Source: Kangiella taiwanensis (lineage in GTDB: Bacteria; Pseudomonadota; Gammaproteobacteria; Enterobacterales; Kangiellaceae). From it: a DNA stretch of 64,000 bases. The stretch spans positions 310,001-374,000 of the forward strand of contig NZ_JAHCLT010000003.1 of assembly GCF_020005165.1 (NCBI RefSeq), written 5' to 3'. How positions within the stretch are numbered: position 1 is the first letter of the stretch; every line of letters begins with the position of its first letter. The position numbers and the translations under genes were made by a program. This document shows positions 35,250-44,532 of the stretch, piece by piece. The notes under the pieces are model-generated. The model was not told the origin of the DNA. It saw only the letters and a list, made by a program, of their open reading frames with translations, and made no database searches.

Positions 35250-36179
35250 TTACAGAGATTCAATTAACTCTGGAACGGCCTTAAACAAATCTTCAACAAG
35301 GCCGTAATCAGCGACTTGGAAGATTGGAGCTTCTTCGTCTTTGTTAATTGCAACAATGACTTTCGAGTCTTTCATTCCTGCCAAGTGCTGAATCGCACCC
35401 GAGATACCGACAGCAATATACAACTCTGGAGCTACGATTTTACCCGTTTGACCAACCTGGTAATCGTTCGGAACAAATCCTGCATCTACCGCTGCACGCG
35501 ATGCACCAACAGCTGCACCTAGCTTGTCCGCTAGAGTTTCTAGCATCTCAAAGTTTTCGCCGTTACCCATGCCACGACCACCAGAAACAACAACACGCGC
35601 TGTTCCTAAATCAGGACGCTCTGATTCAGTTAACTCTTCACCAACATAGTTGCTCAACTCGGTATGAGTTCCTGCATCAACGTTTTCAATTGAAGCTGAA
35701 CCACCTTCCGTCGCCAGCGCATCAAATGCTGTGGCACGAACAGTAATTACTTTTTTGGCATCGTTACTTTTGACCGTCGCAATAGCGTTACCGGCATAAA
35801 CAGGACGTTTAAAAGTATCATCAGACTCAATCGCGATAATATCTGAAATTTGCTGAACGTCTAATAACGCCGAAATACGTGGCATCATGTTTTTACCAAA
35901 CGTCGACGCTGGCGCTAAGATATGCGAGTAGTCGCCTTCTTGAGCCATCACTGCTTTTTCTACGTCTTCAGCAAGTAAATGCTCTAAGTACTCAGCCTGT
36001 GCTAGAAGCACTTTATCCACGCCTTCTGCTTTCGCAGCTTGCTCTGCTACCGACTGGCAGTTATGACCAGCGACTAAAACAACGGTATCACCATTAAGTT
36101 CTTTCGCAGCAGCAATGGTACTGTAAGTCGAAGCCTGTAATTCGCTATTATCGTGCTCTGCAATTACTAAAGTCGTCAT
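35250..36179 (-). CDS. etfA: Electron transfer flavoprotein alpha subunit
   Basis: FAD-binding subunit of ETF, which takes electrons from acyl-CoA and other dehydrogenases. It has 309 residues. The C-terminal FAD domain shows [40 protein letters not shown] and [16 protein letters not shown]. It starts directly at the end of etfB, so the two are coupled. It serves the fatty acid, branched-chain and other oxidations implied by this window. Confidence 0.97.
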   Translation of the reverse strand: MTTLVIAEHDNSELQASTYSTIAAAKELNGDTVVLVAGHNCQSVAEQAAKAEGVDKVLLAQAEYLEHLLAEDVEKAVMAQEGDYSHILAPASTFGKNMMPRISALLDVQQISDIIAIESDDTFKRPVYAGNAIATVKSNDAKKVITVRATAFDALATEGGSASIENVDAGTHTELSNYVGEELTESERPDLGTARVVVSGGRGMGNGENFEMLETLADKLGAAVGASRAAVDAGFVPNDYQVGQTGKIVAPELYIAVGISGAIQHLAGMKDSKVIVAINKDEEAPIFQVADYGLVEDLFKAVPELIESL

Positions 36180-36929
36180 TTAGATCACCTTCGCTTCGTT
36201 CTTTAACTTTTCAACCAATTCTGCAACCGACTCAACCTTAATGCCTTCGCTACGCTCAGGTGGGTTTTCAACGCTGATCGTTTCTGTACGATTCGCAGTA
36301 TCAACGCCTAGGTCTGCCAACGCAATTTCATCAAGCGGCTTACGCTTTGCTTTCATGATATTTGGAAGCGATGCAAAACGAGGTTCGTTTAGACGAAGGT
36401 CAGTGGTAACAACCGCAGGAAGTTTCAACTCAATAGTTTGTAAACCGCCATCAATTTCACGCGTCACTTTTGTTTTACCATCTTCAACTTCAACTTCTGA
36501 AGCAAAGGTACCTTGGCCCCAACCTAAAAGTGCGCCAAGCATTTGGCCCGTTTGGTTGTTATCGCCATCAATCGATTGCTTACCAAGAAGCACCATTTCA
36601 GGACCTTCTTGCTCAACAACTTTCTTTAATGTTTTAGCTACAGCTAGAGGCTCTAAAGCGTCATCCGTTTTAACCAAGATAGCTTTATCAGCACCGAGTG
36701 CTAATGCTGTACGCAAAGTCTCTTGGCATTGCTGATTACCAATAGAAACTGCGACGACTTCAGAAGCAATGCCTTTTTCTTTTAGGCGAACCGCTTCTTC
36801 AACAGCAATTTCACAGAATGGATTCATAGACATTTTTACGTTAGCAGTTTCCACACCGCTACTGTCTGGCTTCACACGAACCTTTACGTTCGCGTCAATT
36901 ACTCGTTTTATTGCAACTAGAATTTTCAT
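36180..36929 (-). CDS. etfB: Electron transfer flavoprotein beta subunit
   Basis: AMP-binding subunit of ETF. It has 249 residues, with [19 protein letters not shown] at the N-terminus, the ETF signature [25 protein letters not shown] and the recognition-loop region [15 protein letters not shown]. It is the first gene of the etfBA unit, divergent from ETF-QO. Confidence 0.97.
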   Translation of the reverse strand: MKILVAIKRVIDANVKVRVKPDSSGVETANVKMSMNPFCEIAVEEAVRLKEKGIASEVVAVSIGNQQCQETLRTALALGADKAILVKTDDALEPLAVAKTLKKVVEQEGPEMVLLGKQSIDGDNNQTGQMLGALLGWGQGTFASEVEVEDGKTKVTREIDGGLQTIELKLPAVVTTDLRLNEPRFASLPNIMKAKRKPLDEIALADLGVDTANRTETISVENPPERSEGIKVESVAELVEKLKNEAKVI

Positions 36930-37096
36930 GAAAACCCTATCGTATGTATAATCTCTGCCAAATATAGACGATTTAAGCGCCTATCTTTTGTAAAATAGGG
37001 CGTAATGGTGACGTTTTACTGGCTTAAGGTCAATAGTTGATAGTGATTTTAGCCATATTTTGAATGATTTTTAATCAATTTTAAGAGGAGATCTAG

Positions 37097-38752
37097 GTGG
37101 AACGCGAATTTATGGAGTTTGATGTTGTGATAGTTGGCGCTGGCCCTTCAGGCTTATCAGCTGCTATCAAACTACGCCAATTAGCCATCGAGAGCGATAA
37201 AGAATTGATGGTGTGTGTGGTTGAGAAAGGCTCAGAGGTTGGTGCCCATATCTTATCAGGTGCCGTGATTGAGCCAACAGCACTGAATGAGTTAATTCCT
37301 GACTGGGAAGAAAAAGGTGCGCCACTCAACACTAAGGTTACAGGCGACTCCATCTACCTCATGCGCAATGAAGAAAAGGCTCTAAAAGTGCCTAACTTTT
37401 TTGTACCTAAAACCATGCATAATGATGGCAACTATATTATCAGTCTTGGTAACTTATGCCGCTGGTTGGCAGAGCAAGCTGAAGCGTTAGGCGTTGAAAT
37501 CTTTCCTGGTTTCGCGGCGTCCGAAGTTCTGTATAACGACGACGGCTCAGTTAAAGGTATTGCTACAGGCGATATGGGTATTGGTAGAGACGGCGAAAAG
37601 AAAGACGGTTATATGCCAGGTATGGAGCTGCACGCAAAATACACCCTCTTCGCAGAAGGTTGCCGTGGTCACCTAGGTAAAGAGTTGATCAGTAAATTTA
37701 ATCTTGATGAAGGTAAAGAACCGCAGCACTACGGCATTGGTATTAAAGAGCTATGGAAAGTTCCTGCAGAACAACACCAAGAAGGTTTAGTGGTTCATAC
37801 TGCCGGTTGGCCGTTAAGTGAGTCAGGTTCTGCTGGTGGCGGTTTTTTATACCACATTGAAGACAATCAAGTCGTCGTGGGCTTAATTACTGACCTCTCC
37901 TACTCGAATCCTCACGTCAGTCCATTCCACGAGTTTCAACGCTACAAACACCAGAAAGTGATTAAGCAGTACTTAGAGGGCGGTGAACGCATTTCTTACG
38001 GCGCTAGGGCCTTAACTAAAGGCGGTCTTCAGTCGCAACCTAAGATGGCTTTCCCCGGCGGTCTATTAATTGGTGATAATGCTGGCACCTTAAACTTTGC
38101 TAAAATCAAAGGTACTCATACAGCCATGAAATCTGGCATGGTCGCTGCTGAAACCATTATGGCTGCCTTTGGTGGTAATCGTGCCAATGATGAGCTTACT
38201 GAGTACGATGCCAACTACAAAGTATCTTGGGCTTATCGTGAGCTACATCAGCAGCGCAACTTCGGCCCAGCGCAACATAAATGGGGCAATTTCATAGGTT
38301 CCGCCTATGCGTTCATTGATTTGAATATTTTCAATGGTAAATTGCCTTGGACACTCAGTGACCCAAAACCTGATTATGCTCAGATGAAGCCTGCAGATCA
38401 GTGCAAAAAGATCAACTATCCAAAGCCTGATGGAAAGTTGTCCTTTGACAAACTATCTTCAGTGTTTGTATCCAATACCAACCACGAAGAAGATCAGCCG
38501 GTCCACTTGAAACTACAAGATAAGTCGATTCCTATTGACGTAAATCTAGAAAAGTATGACGAGCCCGCACAACGTTACTGTCCTGCAGGTGTTTACGAAG
38601 TCGTTCGTGATGATGACGGTAATAACCCACAGTTTGTTATTAATGCTCAAAACTGTGTTCACTGTAAAACATGCGACATTAAAGATCCAAGCCAGAACAT
38701 TACTTGGGTAACCCCAGAAGGTGCTGGTGGCCCTAACTATCCTAATATGTAA
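37097..38752 (+). CDS. Electron transfer flavoprotein-ubiquinone oxidoreductase
   Basis: Membrane-associated FAD and [4Fe-4S] enzyme that passes electrons from reduced ETF to ubiquinone. It has 551 residues. The start is GTG at 37097 because GAGGAG lies six bases upstream; the nearby ATG at 37112 is too far from it. The N-terminal FAD motif is VVIVGAGPSGLSAAI, and GGLLIGDNAGTLNFAKIKGTHTA is the conserved quinone/FAD segment. The C-terminal cluster ligands are in RYCPAGVYEV and INAQNCVHCKTCDIKDP. It is divergent from etfBA, which supplies its substrate. Confidence 0.95.
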   Translation: MEREFMEFDVVIVGAGPSGLSAAIKLRQLAIESDKELMVCVVEKGSEVGAHILSGAVIEPTALNELIPDWEEKGAPLNTKVTGDSIYLMRNEEKALKVPNFFVPKTMHNDGNYIISLGNLCRWLAEQAEALGVEIFPGFAASEVLYNDDGSVKGIATGDMGIGRDGEKKDGYMPGMELHAKYTLFAEGCRGHLGKELISKFNLDEGKEPQHYGIGIKELWKVPAEQHQEGLVVHTAGWPLSESGSAGGGFLYHIEDNQVVVGLITDLSYSNPHVSPFHEFQRYKHQKVIKQYLEGGERISYGARALTKGGLQSQPKMAFPGGLLIGDNAGTLNFAKIKGTHTAMKSGMVAAETIMAAFGGNRANDELTEYDANYKVSWAYRELHQQRNFGPAQHKWGNFIGSAYAFIDLNIFNGKLPWTLSDPKPDYAQMKPADQCKKINYPKPDGKLSFDKLSSVFVSNTNHEEDQPVHLKLQDKSIPIDVNLEKYDEPAQRYCPAGVYEVVRDDDGNNPQFVINAQNCVHCKTCDIKDPSQNITWVTPEGAGGPNYPNM

Positions 38753-38772
38753 ATATTATTCAGTTTAGGATC

Positions 38773-38800
38773 AAAAAAGCCTCCACTTGGAGGCTTTTTT
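38773..38800. terminator. Bidirectional terminator
   Basis: AAGCCTCC, ACTT, GGAGGCTT with A/T tracts, between ETF-QO and the convergent HAF-repeat gene. Confidence 0.88.
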
Positions 38801-38816
38801 ATTTAACACTGAGCGT

Positions 38817-40076
38817 TTAACTTAAACGTCTTCTCAACCCGAGAGCTGCGAGTATCGCAACAAGCGCAACAGGCAAGCTACCACCGCCATCACTTGGACC
38901 TGGTTCCTCAGTTCCACAGTCTTCAACAGGCTCACCAGTTGGATCTAAACGGAATGCTCGTACCTCGCCCTCAAATGACCCGAAACCTACGATTTGTCCT
39001 GAATCATTAATCGCTGTAGCTTCGGTTAATTTCCAGCCAGAATCGCAAGAGATCAAGGTATTAAGATCCTTCATTTCACCATCTTCGTGAATAAATGCTG
39101 CGTACTCATCAAGAGTAGGAACAGACACTAACGCTTTACCCACGACCTGCCCCATATTGTTAATGTCACGAGCTCGCGAGTCATTAAATCTTGGGTCAAT
39201 AAATCCTAACGTTGTAATCTCACTGTCGCCCGCCGACATGTTAATGTAGAAGGCTTCCCTTAAATCACGAGTACCTGAAATGTAGATACTTCCAACGACT
39301 TCGTCGTTCATATTAATACCCTGAGCGAAAATAGCTCGGTTATCTATGGAAGGGATTTCTTCTAATGTTTCAATATCATCTACTGATGCAATATACGACT
39401 TGATGGTTGTTTCAGAGTCACTAATGTCGAAGTCTGTGAAACCAGTGATTCTGCCATTGTCATTGATGCCAGTGATATAAGAGCGCTTACTAATATCGTC
39501 TGTGAAAGGAGTCACCATTGAGTAAGTGTCTGTATTCCTATCATAGATAAAGCCTCGGTCTGTACCCGAAAGCTCATCGTCCGGGTTGAGATCAATTCGC
39601 CCAACCAAAAATATCTGATTATTGTTATTGATACCAAACGCTCGAGTGTTGTCTACATTTTCTTGGCTTGGCAACTCAATTAAGTTACCCATTTCAAAGA
39701 TAGTAGCGTAAACATCACTAACAATAGTACTACTTCCGTCTGAGGTGCTTTCAGTGATTTTATTACTGAAGCCCACGGCAGTCATCGCATCGTTAATTCC
39801 GACAGCTTGGCTAATGGTTCCTTCAGGGTAGACACCTAAGTCGGTATTACCGCTTTCGTCGAAAAGTGCTGCATGCGCAAAAAATTGCCCTTCATTCTCT
39901 TCGCTTGGTACGCTGGCATAGCCTACAACCTGGCCTGCTTGATTGACATCAAAAGCAACGCTCATGGTTCCACCAAGACCACCCAAGTCAACAACTTCAT
40001 ATGGGGCGGCTAATGATGCAGAAGTCATTGCAGAAATACTTAGCGCAAGTAATGTTTTTGTCATTTTAAATTTCAT
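38817..40076 (-). CDS. HAF-repeat (DUF3466-like) exported protein with GlyGly-CTERM-like tail
   Basis: A 419-residue exported protein. It begins with a signal peptide (MTKTLLALSISAMTSASLAA after a short MKFK lead). The body is a run of HAF-type repeats, each with an N-G-Q-I/V-V-G core: DVNQAGQVVGYA, GINDNGRITGF, GINMNDEVVGSI, DINNMGQVVGKA and AINDSGQIVGFG, a probable beta-propeller. The tail reads DGGGSLPVALVAILAALGLRRR: a Gly-rich stretch, a hydrophobic helix and an Arg cluster, the GlyGly-CTERM pattern processed by rhombosortase before surface release. It lies 34 bases after maiA on the same strand, but a metabolic link is not implied. Confidence 0.82.
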   Translation of the reverse strand: MKFKMTKTLLALSISAMTSASLAAPYEVVDLGGLGGTMSVAFDVNQAGQVVGYASVPSEENEGQFFAHAALFDESGNTDLGVYPEGTISQAVGINDAMTAVGFSNKITESTSDGSSTIVSDVYATIFEMGNLIELPSQENVDNTRAFGINNNNQIFLVGRIDLNPDDELSGTDRGFIYDRNTDTYSMVTPFTDDISKRSYITGINDNGRITGFTDFDISDSETTIKSYIASVDDIETLEEIPSIDNRAIFAQGINMNDEVVGSIYISGTRDLREAFYINMSAGDSEITTLGFIDPRFNDSRARDINNMGQVVGKALVSVPTLDEYAAFIHEDGEMKDLNTLISCDSGWKLTEATAINDSGQIVGFGSFEGEVRAFRLDPTGEPVEDCGTEEPGPSDGGGSLPVALVAILAALGLRRRLS

Positions 40077-40110
40077 TCAATCTCTCTTTACAAACTGAGT
40101 CAGTGTGTTG

Positions 40111-40764
40111 TTACTGAATTACAGCGTCTGGTTGAGCTTCTGGCTTAGCGTCTTTAAATGCGTCTAGCGTCAAACAATGCTGCTCAATCTCTACTAAGCG
40201 AGGAAAGTCGCTCAAGTCTACATTAAAACGTCTTGCATTGTATATTTGTGACACTAAAAATACGTCAGCCAATGTTAATTCTTCGCCAAAGCAAAAAGGC
40301 CCTTGCGACTGGTAGTCTTTAAGCATACGTTCAATAGCCGTGAAACCTTTAATAATCCAATGCGCATACCAGGTATCTTTTTGTTCATCACTAACATTCA
40401 GTTCACCTTTTAAGTATTGCAACACACGCAAGTTATCTAGGGGATGAATGTCACATGCAATGATTTGGCATACACTTCTGACTTTAGCCTTCAAGAAAGG
40501 TTCACTTGGTAACAGCGAAGGGCCATCGTAAACATCATCAAGATACTCACAAATGGCCATCGACTGACTCAGGAGCTTACCATTATCATCCAATAACGGA
40601 ACCAGCTCCTGAGGATTTTTTTCAGCATATTCAGGTTTATGTTGCTCACCACCATCCTTAACAAGATGTATGGGTATGATGGAATAAGACAAACGCTTGA
40701 TATTTAAGGCAGCACGTACACGGTAAGCCGCGGTCGATCGCCAGTAACTATAAAGCTTCAACAT
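40111..40764 (-). CDS. maiA: Maleylacetoacetate isomerase
   Basis: Zeta-class glutathione transferase that isomerises maleylacetoacetate to fumarylacetoacetate in tyrosine breakdown. It has 217 residues. The N-terminal thioredoxin-like motif is YSYWRSTAAYRVRAALNIK; the animal SSC triad reads S-T-A here, as is common in bacterial forms. The conserved zeta segment DIHPLDNLRVLQYL and the C-terminal helical domain are present. It lies 27 bases after fahA, in one operon. The start follows AAGGAGAGGG. Confidence 0.94.
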   Translation of the reverse strand: MLKLYSYWRSTAAYRVRAALNIKRLSYSIIPIHLVKDGGEQHKPEYAEKNPQELVPLLDDNGKLLSQSMAICEYLDDVYDGPSLLPSEPFLKAKVRSVCQIIACDIHPLDNLRVLQYLKGELNVSDEQKDTWYAHWIIKGFTAIERMLKDYQSQGPFCFGEELTLADVFLVSQIYNARRFNVDLSDFPRLVEIEQHCLTLDAFKDAKPEAQPDAVIQ

Positions 40765-40791
40765 AAACCCTCTCCTTAACTATGCTTCTAA

Positions 40792-41775
40792 TTAAGCGTC
40801 GTATTTCTCAACAACTTGGTTGATTTGTCCGAAAATGCTATCACCATTGTCATCGAACATTTCGATAGTCACACGGTCACCGAACTGCATGAATGGTGTT
40901 GATGGCTTGCCATCTTCGATAATCTCCAACATACGAACTTCTGCTAAGCACGAAGAGCCAACAGAACGGTCTTTGTTCGAAATCGTACCCGAACCAACGA
41001 TACAGCCCGCTGCTAAGTCACGAGTTTTCGCCGCGTGTGCAACTAGTGTTGGAAAGTCAAACACCATGTCTACGCCACAATCAGGGTGACCTAACTCTTT
41101 ATCATTCAAGTGTGTGATCAAAGGAAGGAACACTTTCTTGCCGTCCCACTTATCACCTAACTCGTCAGGAGTAACGGCGACAGGTGAAAACGCTGATGAA
41201 GGCTTAGATTGGAAGAAGCCAAAACCTTTAGCAAGCTCACCTGGAATTAAGTTACGCAAAGACACGTCATTAACGGTCATTAACAAGCGAATTTCTTTTT
41301 CAGCTTGCTCAGGCGTAGCGCCCATAGGAACGTCGCCTGTAATCACGGCTACTTCGGCTTCCATATCGATGCCATACTCTTCGCTAGCCATCTTGATATT
41401 CTCACGTGGCCCTAAGAACGTATCGCTACCGCCCTGATACATTAATGGATCGGTCCAGAACGTTTCTGGCATCTCTGCGTTACGAGCTTTGCGCACCAAC
41501 TCAACGTGGTTTACATAAGCGCTACCATCAGCCCACTGATAAGCACGTGGGAGTGGCGATTCACAAGAATCTTGCTCGAAGTCCATCGCATCAGCGATTT
41601 GACCGTCATTAAGCTCTTGATACGTTTTTTCTAGCTTTGGCTTAAAAGTATTCCACTCATCCAAAGCAGCTTGCAATGTTTTTACATAGTCAACTTTAGT
41701 TGCCTTTGTCAGATCTTTACTTACGACAACTAACTGACCATCACGAGAACCATCTCTTAACGTCGCTAATTTCAT
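40792..41775 (-). CDS. fahA: Fumarylacetoacetase
   Basis: Hydrolyses fumarylacetoacetate to fumarate and acetoacetate, the last step of the homogentisate pathway. It has 327 residues, the shorter bacterial FAH form. It starts MKLATLRDGSRDGQLVVVSKDL; the metal and catalytic region includes YGIDMEAEVAVITGDVP and TRDLAAGCIVGSGTISN. It is followed closely by maiA. The 237-base gap upstream to hmgA contains a structured element. Confidence 0.94.
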   Translation of the reverse strand: MKLATLRDGSRDGQLVVVSKDLTKATKVDYVKTLQAALDEWNTFKPKLEKTYQELNDGQIADAMDFEQDSCESPLPRAYQWADGSAYVNHVELVRKARNAEMPETFWTDPLMYQGGSDTFLGPRENIKMASEEYGIDMEAEVAVITGDVPMGATPEQAEKEIRLLMTVNDVSLRNLIPGELAKGFGFFQSKPSSAFSPVAVTPDELGDKWDGKKVFLPLITHLNDKELGHPDCGVDMVFDFPTLVAHAAKTRDLAAGCIVGSGTISNKDRSVGSSCLAEVRMLEIIEDGKPSTPFMQFGDRVTIEMFDDNGDSIFGQINQVVEKYDA

Positions 41776-41895
41776 TTTGTCATCCTAATTCTGTATGTGT
41801 TCTGTTGCTAGTACCCTTTGATATGGCATCAACAACACTAAATTCAACCGCTTAGGCCATTACTTATAATTTGACCTAAGCACTAATAACGAGAA

Positions 41896-41996
41896 TTTTT
41901 GAGCTCTGACGCGGCATTTTTTACGCGCAGTTCACGATAGTATATTCAATACGTGAGTGGACGAGCATAAAAAATAACAAAGTCAGAGCTTAAAAA
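41896..41996. other. Nested-stem structured element, copy 2
   Basis: Outer arms 41896-41910 (TTTTTGAGCTCTGAC) and 41982-41996 (GTCAGAGCTTAAAAA) pair at 14 of 15 positions plus a wobble. Next come GCGGC on the left and AACAAA on the right, then a second stem 41916-41926/41965-41975 (10 of 11 pairs), then an inner TCACG/CGTGA hairpin. The order, the GAC-G(A/C)GGC and AACAAA-GTC junctions, and the size match 28725-28824, while the stem sequences differ. It lies between hmgA and fahA. Confidence 0.68.
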
Positions 41997-42012
41997 GGCC
42001 GTTATTTACGCT

Positions 42013-43143
42013 TTATTCGGAAGCTTTCCAACTATTACAATAGTCCGGATTTTCAACCCCTGCCATTGCATCACCAACTTCCAGCGCATCGCGCGTATCC
42101 AGCATTACTGCCACTTCATCCGTCTCTTTCTTAGCGTGCTTACGCCCTGCTTCGAAAGCTTTTGGATGTGGGCCGTGGGTAAAGCCTGATGGATGGAACG
42201 TCACCATGCCTGCATCGATGTTATCACGGCTGAAAAAGTCACCAGCGTGATAGAACAAGACTTCATCGAAGTCGTCGTTGTTGTGATAAAACGGCACTTT
42301 TAATGCACCTGGATCCGACTCAATCGGTCTTGGCACAAAAGTACACACCACAAAGCGACTGGCAACGAACGTTGTGTGCGCTGATGGCGGTAAGTGATAA
42401 CGGTGCGACATCAATGGACGAATATCACGCCAGTTAATGCGAACCACTGACAAGTCACCGTGCCAACCAATAGCATCTAGCGGCGAATAGTTGTACTGCA
42501 CGCGTGACAACTGACCACGACGTTTAATCTCAACCGCCCATGGCGTATCGTCTTGCTGTGCTTTGAACTTGTCATTGATGCTTGGCACGTCCAACATCGC
42601 AGGATCAAATATCGCCTGCGGCCCAACTAAGCCTTTGTCAGGCAATTGGTAGCTATCGTTGGTGGCTTCAATCAGTAGCATGGTCATTGGATCTTGCGGC
42701 TCAATACGCCACATAGTGCCGCGAGGGATAACCACATAATCACCCTCACGAATTTCCATATGACCATAGTCACAGAATAAATCGCCCTGACCTTTATGAA
42801 TGAACAACAACTCGTCACCGTCACCGTTACGAGCTAGGTTCATCATTGCTTCGTTACAGTTCCAAATACGGAATCGGCAGTGTGCGTTGTACAATAAACT
42901 CTCAGCACCCCAAGGTGAGTTCGAGTTTTTGTCTAAGTTGTTTAGGTCAAAGGCACGCGGACGCAACGGCCCTTCCCACTTTTCCCACGCGGTTGGCGGG
43001 TTCTTGTGGTGAAAGTGAGCCGTTGGACCGAAGAAACCGCTTCGGCCCGCTTCACGCTCGTATGGTGCTTCTTCTGGTAAATCTGCGTGAGCTTGGCGCG
43101 AAATGGTTCCTTCCTTATGAGGGAAAGCAATCCATTTACGCAT
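42013..43143 (-). CDS. hmgA: Homogentisate 1,2-dioxygenase
   Basis: Fe(II) ring-cleavage dioxygenase producing maleylacetoacetate. Its 376 residues make it shorter than the roughly 430-residue Pseudomonas enzyme, as in some other marine gammaproteobacteria. The cupin core (DELLFIHKGQGDLFCDYGHMEIREGDYVVIPRG) and the C-terminal metal-site region (FDEVLFYHAGDFFSRDNIDAGMVTFHPSGFTHGPHP) are intact. It starts one base after the hpd stop with GGAGTG overlapping the end of hpd, so the two are coupled. Confidence 0.94.
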   Translation of the reverse strand: MRKWIAFPHKEGTISRQAHADLPEEAPYEREAGRSGFFGPTAHFHHKNPPTAWEKWEGPLRPRAFDLNNLDKNSNSPWGAESLLYNAHCRFRIWNCNEAMMNLARNGDGDELLFIHKGQGDLFCDYGHMEIREGDYVVIPRGTMWRIEPQDPMTMLLIEATNDSYQLPDKGLVGPQAIFDPAMLDVPSINDKFKAQQDDTPWAVEIKRRGQLSRVQYNYSPLDAIGWHGDLSVVRINWRDIRPLMSHRYHLPPSAHTTFVASRFVVCTFVPRPIESDPGALKVPFYHNNDDFDEVLFYHAGDFFSRDNIDAGMVTFHPSGFTHGPHPKAFEAGRKHAKKETDEVAVMLDTRDALEVGDAMAGVENPDYCNSWKASE

Positions 43144-43144
43144 C

Positions 43145-44203
43145 TTAAATCACTCCACGTTTTTGCTGGTCAAGTTCGATTGACTCAAACAACGCCTTAA
43201 AGTTACCTTCGCCGAAGCCTTGGTTACCTTTACGCTGAATGATCTCAAAGAAAATTGGGCCAATCACTGTGTTGGTGAAAATTTGTAGCAAAATACCTTC
43301 TTCGTGATCCAAAGAACCGTCGATTAAGATACGGTTTTTACGAAGCTTATCCACGTCTTCGTGGTGCTCTGGAATACGCTTTGGAATCATGTCGTAGTAA
43401 GTTTCAGGCGTATCCATGAACTCCATACCGCCTTCACGAAGTTTCTCGATCGTACCGTAAATATCTTCTGTCGATAGTGCGATATGCTGAATGCCTTCAC
43501 CGTTATACTCTTTCAAGTACTCTTCGATTTGCGACTTGTCGTCTGCAGATTCGTTAATTGGGATACGAAGTTTGTTACAAGGACCCGTCATTGCTTTTGA
43601 GAATAAGCCAGTTTGCTTACCTTCAATGTCGAAGTAACGAATTTCACGGAAGTTCGCAATGTTCTCGTAGAACGTCGCCCAAACATCCATGCCACCACGC
43701 TTAACGTTGTGAGTTAAGTGATCAAGTGTTTGCAAGCCCATGCCTCGAGGGAATTCTTCAACACCCTCATGGAAGTTGAAGTCATCTTGATAGATGTTGT
43801 TCTCTTTGCCCCACTTATCGACAAAATACAGCACCGAACCACCGATACCGTATACGCCTGGGTGAGCATTATGCTCTTCTTTATCGAAAGGCTCTGCACC
43901 CTTCTCTACCGCGTACTCAAACGCTTTCTGAGCATCTTCAACACGCCAAGCCATAGCGCAGGCACATGGGCCGTGTAGCTTGCTGAATTCTTGGAAATAA
44001 CCTTCAGTTTCACCATTAACGATAAAGTTAATGTCACCTTGACGGTATAAGAAGACTTCTTTTGACTTGTGTTTAGCGACTTCAGTAAAGCCCAGCAGCT
44101 CAAACAAATCTTTTAGTTTTTTTACGCCTTCTGCGTCTGGTGCCGAATATTCAACAAACTCAAAACCGTCTGTTCCAAGTGGATTAAAAGTAGTATCAGT
44201 CAT
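43145..44203 (-). CDS. hpd: 4-hydroxyphenylpyruvate dioxygenase
   Basis: Fe(II) enzyme that converts 4-hydroxyphenylpyruvate to homogentisate. It has 352 residues in two vicinal-oxygen-chelate halves. The C-terminal half carries metal-site motifs: DHLTHNVKRGGMDVWATFY, IQHIALSTEDIY and the Glu in GPIFFEIIQRKGNQGFGEGNF, also the conserved C-terminal helix region. The start follows GAGGAG. It is first of the hpd-hmgA pair; phhA lies 329 bases upstream on the same strand. Confidence 0.96.
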   Translation of the reverse strand: MTDTTFNPLGTDGFEFVEYSAPDAEGVKKLKDLFELLGFTEVAKHKSKEVFLYRQGDINFIVNGETEGYFQEFSKLHGPCACAMAWRVEDAQKAFEYAVEKGAEPFDKEEHNAHPGVYGIGGSVLYFVDKWGKENNIYQDDFNFHEGVEEFPRGMGLQTLDHLTHNVKRGGMDVWATFYENIANFREIRYFDIEGKQTGLFSKAMTGPCNKLRIPINESADDKSQIEEYLKEYNGEGIQHIALSTEDIYGTIEKLREGGMEFMDTPETYYDMIPKRIPEHHEDVDKLRKNRILIDGSLDHEEGILLQIFTNTVIGPIFFEIIQRKGNQGFGEGNFKALFESIELDQQKRGVI

Positions 44204-44532
44204 TTTATAAACTCCTCATTGTGAGGTGGAATTACGTTCCTTTTGGCCCTGCTAATCAGTTCTTTTAGGACTCTATTCATTAAAACAAACGAACCATAGA
44301 CGCAGCTTTAAAGACCAAAAGACCAAATTAATTGAAATAGGTATTCCTACGCTTTGCTCCATTGAGCGCGTATTTGAGCCGCAACGATGAACGTTGGGAT
44401 GAGTTGTTTATTCAAATTCAATAACATAAATTCAAAATTTAAAGCAATTTCAAGGCTTTAACTATCCCTCTATTATGCAACAGCCCACGACATTTCACAA
44501 TCTCGCGGGCTGCAGAAATGGAGTTCGAAACC
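44204..44532 (-). other. Intergenic region between phhA and hpd
   Basis: 329 bases without a gene. They hold a GC-rich hairpin near phhA (44481-44512) and presumably the hpd promoter. I see no clear operator. Confidence 0.5.
44481..44512 (-). terminator. Likely terminator after phhA
   Basis: On the minus strand CAGCCCGCGA and TCGTGGGCTG form a stem with one wobble, followed by only a weak TTGCAT tract, so termination may be partial. Confidence 0.5.

Noticed and set aside
36241-36735. 164-codon plus-strand frame opposite etfB
   Set aside because: It is fully antisense to etfB, and its composition is that of a shadow frame.
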